DNA of 64,000 nt from contig NZ_SNXE01000010.1 in assembly GCF_004362405.1 (NCBI RefSeq), forward strand, positions 1 to 64,000, given 5' to 3'. This DNA comes from Roseateles asaccharophilus (GTDB lineage Bacteria > Pseudomonadota > Gammaproteobacteria > Burkholderiales > Burkholderiaceae_C). Shown in pieces: positions 49,925 to 57,540 of the stretch. The translations under genes and the position numbers were made by a program. How positions within the stretch are numbered: the first letter of the stretch is position 1; each line of letters begins with the position of its first letter. The notes under the pieces are model-generated. The model saw only the letters and a program-made list of their open reading frames with translations. It was not told where the DNA came from and searched no databases.

Positions 49925-51538
49925 ATGCTGCGCCTCGTCACCCTGTTCTGTCTGCTGCTGACCGTGCCCGTGCTGGGCATTCTCGGCTCCTGGCTGGCCC
50001 TGGACGCCCAGGCCCTGGACATCCTGAACCACCAGCTGCAGACCGTGCTGCCCGAGTATGCCTGGTCTTCGCTGCTGCTGTCGGTGAGTGTGGCCCTGGG
50101 CGTGGCCCTGGTGGGTGGGGCCACGGCCGCGGCGGTGAGCCTGTTCGACTTCCCGGGCCGGCGCTTCTTTGAGTGGGGGCTCCTGCTGCCCATGGCCATG
50201 CCGGCCTATGTGGCGGCCTATGCCTACACGGATGCCCTGCAGTTCAGCGGTCCGCTGCAGACCTGGCTGCGCGCGCTCAGCGGTGCCCAAGGAGCGCTCT
50301 GGCCCGATGTGCGCAGTCTGCCCGGCGCCATCGTGCTCTTCGTGCTCTGCCTCTATCCCTATGTCTATCTGCTGGCCCGCACGGCGCTGACCGAGCGCGG
50401 CGTGGCCCTGATGGAGGCGGCGCGCATGCTGGGCGCGGGCACGATGCGGCGGGTGCGCGAGGTGGCCCTGCCGCTGGCGCGGCCGGCCCTGGCCGCGGGC
50501 ATTGCGCTGGCCCTGATGGAGACCCTGGCCGACTATGGCGTGGGCGCCTATTTCGGGCTCACCACCCTGACCACCGGCATCTACAAGGCCTGGCTGGTCA
50601 TGAACGACAAGATCGCGGCGGCCCAGCTGGCCTCGGTGCTGCTGCTGGCCGTGGCGATCTTGCTGTGGCTAGAGCGGCGGGCCCAGGCGCGGCTGCGCTT
50701 TGCCAGCAGCCGCAGCGGTGCCTTGCATGCCGCCGAGGCGCGCCCCCTGCGTCTGCACGGCTGGCCGGCCCTGGGCGCCTGGCTGCTGTGTGCGCTGCCC
50801 ATCCTGCTGGGCTTTGCGCTGCCGGTGCTGGTGCTGCTGCGCCTGATGTGGCAGGAGGCCCAGTACAACGAGCTGGGCCTGCCGCTGGAGCGCTTCGGTC
50901 AATGGAGTCTGGTGAGCCTCAAGCTGGCCGGCCTGGCGGCGGTGCTGACCGTGGCCCTGGCCCTGGTGCTGGCCTGGCTGACGCGGGTGCGCGGCGCGGG
51001 GCGTGATCCGCTGCTGCAGGCCTCGTCCCGTGTGGTGTCCCTGGGCTATGCCGTGCCGGGAGCCGTGATCGCCATCGGCATCCTGCTGCCCCTGGGCTGG
51101 ATGCAGCAGCACTGGCCGGCCCTGGGCTTGCCGGCCCTGATGACGGGCACCGCCCTGGGGCTGCTCTATGCCTATATGGTGCGCTTCTCGGGCGTGGCCC
51201 TGCAGTCGCTGGAAGCCGGCTATGCCCGCATCTCGCCCACCATGGACGAGACCGCCCGCATGCTGGGCGCCTCGCGCCGCCGCCTGTTCCTGGAGGTGCA
51301 TGCACCCCTGCTGGCCCGTTCGGCCCTGGCCGCCGCCCTGCTGGTGTTTGTGGACGTGATGAAGGAGCTGCCCGCCACGCTGGTGCTGCGCCCCTTCAAC
51401 AGCGACACCCTGGCCGTGGTGGCCTATCAGCTGGCCCGCGACGAGCGCCTGGGCGAGGCCGCCTTGCCCTCCCTGGCCATCGTGCTGGTGGGGCTGATCC
51501 CGGTGATCCTGCTGTCGCGGGCGATGCGGCGGGGCTAG
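49925..51538 (+). CDS. Iron(III)-type ABC transporter permease (FbpB-like, fused double permease)
   Basis: The membrane subunit (537 aa, about 12 helices), two permease units in one chain as in FbpB/HitB. Each half has an EAA-type loop: EAARMLGAGTMRRVREVALPLARPALAAG and ETARMLGASRRRLFLEVHAPLLARSAL. LADYGVGAYFGLTTLTTGIYKAW and DVMKELPATLVLRPFN are characteristic of iron(III) permeases. The frame begins at 49826, but ATG 49925 (MLRLVTLFCLLLTVPVLG) starts the first helix. It pairs with the divergent ATPase gene; the periplasmic receptor must be encoded elsewhere. Confidence 0.9.
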   Translation: MLRLVTLFCLLLTVPVLGILGSWLALDAQALDILNHQLQTVLPEYAWSSLLLSVSVALGVALVGGATAAAVSLFDFPGRRFFEWGLLLPMAMPAYVAAYAYTDALQFSGPLQTWLRALSGAQGALWPDVRSLPGAIVLFVLCLYPYVYLLARTALTERGVALMEAARMLGAGTMRRVREVALPLARPALAAGIALALMETLADYGVGAYFGLTTLTTGIYKAWLVMNDKIAAAQLASVLLLAVAILLWLERRAQARLRFASSRSGALHAAEARPLRLHGWPALGAWLLCALPILLGFALPVLVLLRLMWQEAQYNELGLPLERFGQWSLVSLKLAGLAAVLTVALALVLAWLTRVRGAGRDPLLQASSRVVSLGYAVPGAVIAIGILLPLGWMQQHWPALGLPALMTGTALGLLYAYMVRFSGVALQSLEAGYARISPTMDETARMLGASRRRLFLEVHAPLLARSALAAALLVFVDVMKELPATLVLRPFNSDTLAVVAYQLARDERLGEAALPSLAIVLVGLIPVILLSRAMRRG

Positions 51539-51571
51539 TGCTGCCGCCCGGGCTGGCCCGGCTGGCTTCCG

Positions 51572-51591
51572 GTCCCCTGTATGCAGGGGAC
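51572..51591 (+). terminator. Hairpin after the FbpB-like gene
   Basis: GTCCCCTG and CAGGGGAC pair perfectly around TATG, 34 bases after the permease stop. No U-run follows, so termination is uncertain. Confidence 0.4.
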
Positions 51592-51632
51592 ACGAGTGTT
51601 CTACTTGATGCCGCCCTGGATATAGTCGGCGG

Positions 51633-51711
51633 CGCCGGTACGTCCATGCCACGGGAGTGAGCATGTTCGTGCTGGCGGCCCGGTACAGACCGGGCTTCAG
51701 GCGTACCGGCG
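51633..51711 (+). promoter_or_regulatory. Structured leader upstream of the PEP-CTERM gene
   Basis: CGCCGGTAC (51633-51641) can pair with GTACCGGCG (51703-51711), enclosing an inner perfect hairpin GCCCGGT-ACAG-ACCGGGC (51678-51695). The element ends 29 bases before the ATG. Function unknown; no known riboswitch was recognised. Confidence 0.35.
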
Positions 51712-51740
51712 AAGAACGGCAACACCAGGGAGAAGAAGCG

Positions 51741-52883
51741 ATGAAGATCAAGCGCAATGCGGCCGCCGCTGCACTGCTGGCCTGCGGGCTGGCCATCTCT
51801 ACAAGCGCCGCACTGGCCAGCGGCTACCGAACCAGCCTGCTGGACACACAAGGCGCCGTGGGCAGCACGGCCTGGGGACTGAATGACTCGGGCCAGGTGA
51901 CGGGCCATGTCACAGCCTTGGATGGTGGCACAAGAGCCAGCCTGTGGCAGCCTTATGGGGCGCGTGTCGAGCTGGAGCACATGGGCAGCGCACTCAGCAG
52001 CCGGGCCTCGGCGATCGATGCAGCGGGTACTGTGGTGGGGGTGTCGGTGCTCGGGCTCGCGCCCGACAGCCCCGAGTATTTCGCGACCGTCTGGAGCAGG
52101 GATGGCCGGGCCAGGGCTCTGGCGACTCTGGGGCCGGGCCAAAGCTGGGCAAACGGCATCAACGATGCCGGGCATATCGTCGGCGCCTTCAGCCACATCG
52201 TGGCGTCGCAGTCGCGAACCGATGCAGTCCGTTGGGATGCGGACGGGACCTTTCATACCCTGGCCAGCCTGGGCGGCAACTACAGCCAGGCCAATGGCAT
52301 CAATGGCCGGGGCCAAGTCGTCGGCTATTCCGGCACTGCGGATGGCGGCGGTGGCGCCGTGCTGTGGGAAAGCGATGGATCGATTCGTCAGCTCGCGGTG
52401 CTGGGCGCGGAGATGCGTTTCACGTGGGCGACACGGATCAACGCTCATGGGCAGGTCGTGGGCCAGAGCCATGCCAGCTTCGAGGATGCCCAGGCCCGTG
52501 CCAGCACCTGGCTACCCGATGGCTCAGTGCAGGCCTTACCCCAGGGGGGCGCCATCGGAGCGTCCGCCTACGCCCTCAACGACGCGGGCACGGTGGTCGG
52601 CTTCTCTATCCTTGGCGGCGGGCAGCACCGGGCCACGATATGGGAGCAGGGTACGGCGCAGGACCTGAATCGCTTTATCGACGCGGAGCTCGCTCAGGCG
52701 GGCTGGTATTTCAGCGAGGCCCGCGCCATCAACGAGGGTGGCTGGGTGGCCGGCGAGGCCCGCAACAGTATGACGGGCGAGGTGCGTGGTTTCGTGCTGA
52801 GCCCCGTGCCCGAGCCCGCCGGCTATGCCCTGATGCTGAGCGGCCTAGTTGCGCTGATGGCCTGGCGCCGTCGCGGCACCTGA
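51741..52883 (+). CDS. Exported HAF-repeat protein with PEP-CTERM sorting signal
   Basis: A secreted protein (380 aa) sorted by an exosortase. The N-terminal signal peptide is MKIKRNAAAAALLACGLAIS and onwards to ALAS. The body consists of about seven repeats of the HAF type with the pattern LGxxxSxAxGINxxGxVVG (LGPGQSWANGINDAGHIVGA, LGGNYSQANGINGRGQVVGY). The last residues VPEPAGYALMLSGLVALMAWRRR are a textbook PEP-CTERM signal: PEP, hydrophobic helix, Arg cluster. ATG 51741 with GGGAG upstream is used instead of the frame start at 51657. It ends three bases from a convergent tRNA gene. The exosortase itself is not in the window, but the EPS locus at 1-5388 belongs to the same kind of system. 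Confidence 0.9.
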   Translation: MKIKRNAAAAALLACGLAISTSAALASGYRTSLLDTQGAVGSTAWGLNDSGQVTGHVTALDGGTRASLWQPYGARVELEHMGSALSSRASAIDAAGTVVGVSVLGLAPDSPEYFATVWSRDGRARALATLGPGQSWANGINDAGHIVGAFSHIVASQSRTDAVRWDADGTFHTLASLGGNYSQANGINGRGQVVGYSGTADGGGGAVLWESDGSIRQLAVLGAEMRFTWATRINAHGQVVGQSHASFEDAQARASTWLPDGSVQALPQGGAIGASAYALNDAGTVVGFSILGGGQHRATIWEQGTAQDLNRFIDAELAQAGWYFSEARAINEGGWVAGEARNSMTGEVRGFVLSPVPEPAGYALMLSGLVALMAWRRRGT

Positions 52884-52886
52884 ATT

Positions 52887-52961
52887 TGGTCCCTCCGACA
52901 GGAATCGAACCTGTATCTGCCGCTTAGGAGGCGGCCGTTCTATCCATTGAACTACGGAGAG
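52887..52961 (-). tRNA. tRNA-Arg (anticodon CCT)
   Basis: The minus strand folds into a normal cloverleaf. The acceptor stem is CTCTCCG/CGGAGGG (one U-G pair), the D stem GTTC/GAAC, the anticodon stem GCCGC/GCGGC with loop CTCCTAA (anticodon CCT), and the T arm ACAGGTTCGATTCCTGT. Discriminator A and an encoded CCA complete the 75-base gene. It reads AGG codons. It is convergent with the PEP-CTERM gene, three bases away. No attachment-site duplicate or integrase was seen. Confidence 0.95.
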
Positions 52962-53034
52962 GACTGGCCCTGGCGGTCCAGGGCGGCGCGGATTGTCGCA
53001 TGAGTGGGACGGACTCTTGGCAGGGTGGACGTCA

Positions 53035-56000
53035 TCACTCCCACTTCCATTGCCAGATCAGGTCCACCGCATTGTCGTCACCGGATTGGGCGCGCAAAGT
53101 GAAGCGCTGGGCCAGGCGGTAGATCAGCTGCCAGCTACCCGCGGTGGCGTTCAGCCCGCGTTCATAGCCCACGTACAAGCGTCTCGACAACTGTTTGCCC
53201 AGGCGCACCACCGTGCCCTGCGCCTCCACGCCGCTTTCACTGAAAGACAGTTCGTCCAGTCCCACGGACTTGATCAGCTTCGAGGTGGGGCTCTCGCCCT
53301 GGCCGCTGATCAAGGCCAGGGCAGCGCTGCTCAGCAGGGCGCTGTCTTGGCTGCCCAACTCGCTGGGCGCGCGGCCCAGCAAAAGCCAGGACAGGGTGCT
53401 GCGTTCGTCCAGTGCAGGCTCGGAGTAGAGCTTGACCCGGGGCTTCTGGGCGGTGCCAGTGATGGTCACACCAACCCGTTGCTCCTCCTGGCTGGGCCGC
53501 AGGGCCAGTACATCCAGCCGCGGGTTGTCGACCACACCGCTAAAGCTGATGAGGCCTTTTTCGATGGCCAGCTTTTGGCCATAGGCGTCAAAGGTGCCGC
53601 GCTCGGTGCTGATGCGGCCATGCAGGGCGGGGCCGCTGGGGCCCTGGCTGAGTTGCAGCTGGCCGGCCAGCAAGGTGTCCAGACCATAGCCCTTGACGCG
53701 CAGCTTCTTGCCCAGATCAATGTCCACCTTGACCCTGACCTTGGCGGGAGCCTTACTGCTGTTCACGGCCTTGCCATCGGCCTCTTGCTGCTCCGTCTGC
53801 GGGCGTGTCACGCTCACATCATCGTCCAGCACAGGGGCATTTCCCCGGGAGAAATCGAACAAGCCCTCGTGCACATCGAGCTTGCCCTGTACCTCGAACA
53901 GCTGCGGGTCCAAGCTCATGTCGATGCGTCCGTTCACCGCCAAGCGCTGGTCGACTCGCCGCAGGACGCCGAACTTGTCGGCCAGCAGATGCAGGTCGGC
54001 GCGCGGATGGGCGCCAAAGGTCAGTTCACCGTAGGCACTCAAATCCCCATCACCGGCATAGGCCTTGAACTGCTCCAGCCTGGCGTGGCCGCCGTCCAGG
54101 CTGAGCGCAAACTCACCGCGCTGCATGTCCACGCCCAGCAGCGGGTTGCGCAGCACCAGGCCCGAGCCGCCCGCGCGGCCCTTGATCTCGGGAGCCTTCA
54201 AGCGGCCGGCGAAGCTGGCGGTGGTAAAGATGCTACCGCCGATGCGCCAGCCGGCTGGCACCCAGGCTCCCCAGGTGCTGAGATTGGCCACCTGGGCTTC
54301 GAGCACGCCTTCGAGTCTCGACTCGGTGCTGGGCCACCACTGGCTTGGGTCCTCGTTGCGGGCGGTCAGGGCCGCACCCAGCACACCGACATTGCTTCCG
54401 GCCAAGGCATGGGTCAGATGCCAGACGCCAGGGCTGCCAATCACGCCGAGCCGGAACTCGCTGAGCTCCAGCTTTTGTTTGCCGCGATCATCGATGACGA
54501 TCAAGTCGCCCCGGCTGCGCTCCAAAGCCACATCCACATGAAAGCCGGGCTCGCTGCGGACCTGGGCATGGCCCACGACCACCAAGTCGCCGCTCCAACC
54601 GAAGTGGGGCTGCCAGCGTGCCAGCAAGGGCGCGACCGCCAAAGGCTCTAGCCGCAGATCCAGCGTGAACCGGTCGTTCGCAGCAGCGCTGCCAGCGCCG
54701 GCCGCCGGGTCTGCGGCGGCCCACTGCAGGCTCTGCCAAGACAGGCCGGCGCCCACAAGCTCCAGGCGCCCGGGCTGCAGCTGCACCTGCTGCAGCTGGC
54801 CCTGGGGCGCCAAGTCCAGCTTGAGCTGCAGGTTCTGGGCGTTCAGCCACGGGCTGGTGGGGGGCGGCTCGGGGCTCGCCTTGCCAGGGCTGGCGTTCAT
54901 GCCGGCCTTCGTTGGCGAGACGGGGGCCTCAGCCTGTGCCGAGAGCGTGAGCTCGCTGGCCTGCCACTGGGCGCCATCCCGCCAAGCCAGAGGCGGGGCC
55001 TGACTCAGGCGGCCATTCATGCCGAGCGTGATGGGCCCGCGCAGCAACTGATCGCTGGCAGGGCCGGGCGGCACCAAGGCCGCCGGCATCTTGCCTTCGG
55101 CCAAGGCCTGCATGTCCAGACGGTGCTTGGCCCAGCTGCCTGTCGCGCTGAGCGTGGCTTGCGGCACGGCCCAGTCTTTGCTGCTCAAGCGCTCCAGGCG
55201 GGCGTTCAGGCTCAAGGGCGCGTCGTGGGCGCTGTCCAGCTGCCATTGCAGATCTGCCGCGCTCAGGTTCAGGGCTTGCAGGCTTGGGCTGCCGCTGAGC
55301 TGCAGGCCGCGCGCCTGCAGCTGGGCTTGGCTGTGCCAACGCCACAAGGGGGCAGCCGTCTTGCTGTTGGCGGCCGGGGCCTTGTTCCTTGTTCCTGGCT
55401 TGCCCTGCTGCTGCGGCGCCAACAGGCCGGCTTGCAGCTGCATATTGCCGAGCAAGCTGCCCCGCAGCTTGGGCGCCAGATCGGCGACGCCGGCCGTGCC
55501 GCCCTTGGCCGCTTGAGCGCTGGCGCCGCTGCTTGCACCGGCCTTGAACGCGCTCAGCAAGGGCTGCAGGCTCGACAGCTCGGGGAATTGCAACTCGGCG
55601 CTGGCTTGCAGCTCGCCCGAGGGGGCCAATTCACCGCGGGCCTGCAGTCGGTTGCTCGGCCCCACGGTCAGCTGCCCCTGGAGTCGCGGTGCTTGTTGAC
55701 GCGCTGCGTGCTCGTAACGGAGTTCGGCGCTCAAGGGCACGCCCGCCAGCTGGGTAGGCTGCAACTGCAAGCGGGCCGTGCCTTGCGGCGCATAGGCATA
55801 GAGTTTGTCGGCCTGGTTCAGGCCGCCGGCAGGCAGGGGCCCGGCTTGAAGCTGGGCTTCCAGCTGCGCCGACAAGGCCTGAACGTTCTGCTGCCAGGCG
55901 CTGCCCGCGTCGCCGCGCCACAGGCGGCGCAGGTCAGGGATCTGGGCCTGTGCCTGTGCCTGAGCTTGCCAGCCTTGGCTCAGACTGGCGGCTTGCTTGA

Positions 56001-57540
56001 GCCCCAGTTTTCCGCTGGCCTCCAGCCTCGCGTCGTCAAAGCGCAGCAAAAAACTCTGCAGCTGCAACTCGGTGTTGGACAGCAGAGCCTGGGCCTGCAG
56101 ACTGATGGGTGCCGAGCGGGGCAGACCCAGCGCCGGGGCCTTGGCCGTGGGGGGCTTGCTCAGCTCCAGCAGCCGGCCCTCCAGTTTGGCCGCCAGCGTC
56201 AGATGGGCCGCAGGCAAGCCGTCCCCGCCCAGTTGGTTGATCGGCGTGGCGGTGCTGAGTTCGATCTCACCGGCGAGCTGCAGCGACGCGGCCCGGGCGT
56301 CCAGGGCTTCGCTGTTCACATCGCTGATGGCGAGGATCAGGGCGCTGCCGCGCTCCTTGCTGCTTTGGCCCTTGGCCTGCACCCGACCGGCGGGTTGCTT
56401 CGCGCTGCCCAGCAGCAGCTCCAGTTCCCTGATGCCCAGCGCGGCCGGGTCGCCGGGCACGAAGCTCAGGTCCAGATTGAGGGTTCGAATGGGGAGCAGC
56501 TGTTCGTTCCAGCGGCCCGCCAGGCTGTTGTTCAGCTGGCTCTTCAGCGTCAGGCCAGGCCGTTTGGTGCTGGACTCGGCCGCTTGCCCCAACAGCGAGG
56601 CCTGGCCGCTGAGGCTGGTGCGCGGCAGGCCGGAGGCCAGGGCCGAAAGGTCCAGCTGGTGACTCTTCAGCTGCAGCTGCGGCAGGGGCCAGCTGGCAAA
56701 GGGTTGGACCTGAGCCTCGGCCTGCAGGGTTTGCGACTCGGCTTGCAGGTCGGCACTCAGGGTCAGGGTCTGCAAAGGGCCGCGGGCCTCGATCTTGGCC
56801 TGCCAGGCCGGGATGTGGTCTTGTTCATTGGCCTTGGCGCGCAAGTTCAGCTGGGCCTGGACGCCCATATCGCCCGCGGTCTGCAGGCTGGCGCTGCCGC
56901 GCAGTTGTAGCCGGTCCCAGTGCAGGCTGTCGAGTTGGACTTGATGCTGGTTGCCGCCCTGCGCGCTGAGTTGCAGCGAGCCCTGCAGGTCCAGCAGCGG
57001 CAGCGCACTGGCGCTGGGAATCAAGAGCTGCGCAATCTGCAATTGCTTGAGCTGAACCCCGATCGGCAGTTTCAAGTCCGCCGGGGCTTGGCTGGGCGCA
57101 TCGCTGGGTGCCAGATGCACCTGAAGTCGTCGCACTGTCAGTTGCTTGATGTGCAGGTCCCCCCACAGCTGAGGTGAGCGATTCCAGTGCAGTGACAGAC
57201 CTTGCCAACTCAGATCTTCGAACTCCAGCCTGTCTTGCGTGCCCGGTACGACATAACTGAGCTTCTGGGCGGAGAAGTCTCCTATCAAGCTGCCTTGCGG
57301 CCGGGTGATCTGCAGCCCGGGTACCTGCTGCAAGAGCCACTGGGTGCCGGGCTCGGTGGCCATGCTCCACCAAAGGCCGCAGCCCAGCGCACCACCCAGG
57401 AGGGGCAGGGCGAGCAAGCTGGGCACGAGGCCGGGGCCGCGTCGCCACAGGCGACGCATCGGGGTGCCGAGCTTGACGGGCGCTGAGGCGGCTTGGGCCT
57501 CGGCATCCTTGTCTTGGTTCATGTCGGAGGGCGGGGTCAC
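53035..57540 (-). CDS. tamB: Translocation and assembly module protein TamB
   Basis: A very large (1501 aa) inner-membrane-anchored periplasmic protein that spans to the outer membrane and works with TamA in outer-membrane protein insertion and/or phospholipid transport. It has one N-terminal anchor (~38-58, VPSLLALPLLGGALGCGLWW), long beta-rich amphipathic repeats, and a C-terminal DUF490/TamB domain (~1150-1501: ARLEQFKAYAGDGDLSAYGE, KGYGLDTLLAGQLQLSQGPS, LSWLLLGRAPSELG, ending DNAVDLIWQWKWE). The last residues match TamB closely. GTG 57540 overlaps the tamA stop (GTGA); ATG 57522 is an alternative start. Confidence 0.93.
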   Translation of the reverse strand: MTPPSDMNQDKDAEAQAASAPVKLGTPMRRLWRRGPGLVPSLLALPLLGGALGCGLWWSMATEPGTQWLLQQVPGLQITRPQGSLIGDFSAQKLSYVVPGTQDRLEFEDLSWQGLSLHWNRSPQLWGDLHIKQLTVRRLQVHLAPSDAPSQAPADLKLPIGVQLKQLQIAQLLIPSASALPLLDLQGSLQLSAQGGNQHQVQLDSLHWDRLQLRGSASLQTAGDMGVQAQLNLRAKANEQDHIPAWQAKIEARGPLQTLTLSADLQAESQTLQAEAQVQPFASWPLPQLQLKSHQLDLSALASGLPRTSLSGQASLLGQAAESSTKRPGLTLKSQLNNSLAGRWNEQLLPIRTLNLDLSFVPGDPAALGIRELELLLGSAKQPAGRVQAKGQSSKERGSALILAISDVNSEALDARAASLQLAGEIELSTATPINQLGGDGLPAAHLTLAAKLEGRLLELSKPPTAKAPALGLPRSAPISLQAQALLSNTELQLQSFLLRFDDARLEASGKLGLKQAASLSQGWQAQAQAQAQIPDLRRLWRGDAGSAWQQNVQALSAQLEAQLQAGPLPAGGLNQADKLYAYAPQGTARLQLQPTQLAGVPLSAELRYEHAARQQAPRLQGQLTVGPSNRLQARGELAPSGELQASAELQFPELSSLQPLLSAFKAGASSGASAQAAKGGTAGVADLAPKLRGSLLGNMQLQAGLLAPQQQGKPGTRNKAPAANSKTAAPLWRWHSQAQLQARGLQLSGSPSLQALNLSAADLQWQLDSAHDAPLSLNARLERLSSKDWAVPQATLSATGSWAKHRLDMQALAEGKMPAALVPPGPASDQLLRGPITLGMNGRLSQAPPLAWRDGAQWQASELTLSAQAEAPVSPTKAGMNASPGKASPEPPPTSPWLNAQNLQLKLDLAPQGQLQQVQLQPGRLELVGAGLSWQSLQWAAADPAAGAGSAAANDRFTLDLRLEPLAVAPLLARWQPHFGWSGDLVVVGHAQVRSEPGFHVDVALERSRGDLIVIDDRGKQKLELSEFRLGVIGSPGVWHLTHALAGSNVGVLGAALTARNEDPSQWWPSTESRLEGVLEAQVANLSTWGAWVPAGWRIGGSIFTTASFAGRLKAPEIKGRAGGSGLVLRNPLLGVDMQRGEFALSLDGGHARLEQFKAYAGDGDLSAYGELTFGAHPRADLHLLADKFGVLRRVDQRLAVNGRIDMSLDPQLFEVQGKLDVHEGLFDFSRGNAPVLDDDVSVTRPQTEQQEADGKAVNSSKAPAKVRVKVDIDLGKKLRVKGYGLDTLLAGQLQLSQGPSGPALHGRISTERGTFDAYGQKLAIEKGLISFSGVVDNPRLDVLALRPSQEEQRVGVTITGTAQKPRVKLYSEPALDERSTLSWLLLGRAPSELGSQDSALLSSAALALISGQGESPTSKLIKSVGLDELSFSESGVEAQGTVVRLGKQLSRRLYVGYERGLNATAGSWQLIYRLAQRFTLRAQSGDDNAVDLIWQWKWE

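Noticed and set aside
52887-52961. tRNA-Arg as an integration site of a genomic island
   Set aside because: No integrase, no direct repeat of the tRNA 3' end and no change in gene character on either side.
55123-56910. Plus-strand open frame inside tamB
   Set aside because: Shadow of the tamB reading frame; no conserved motif.
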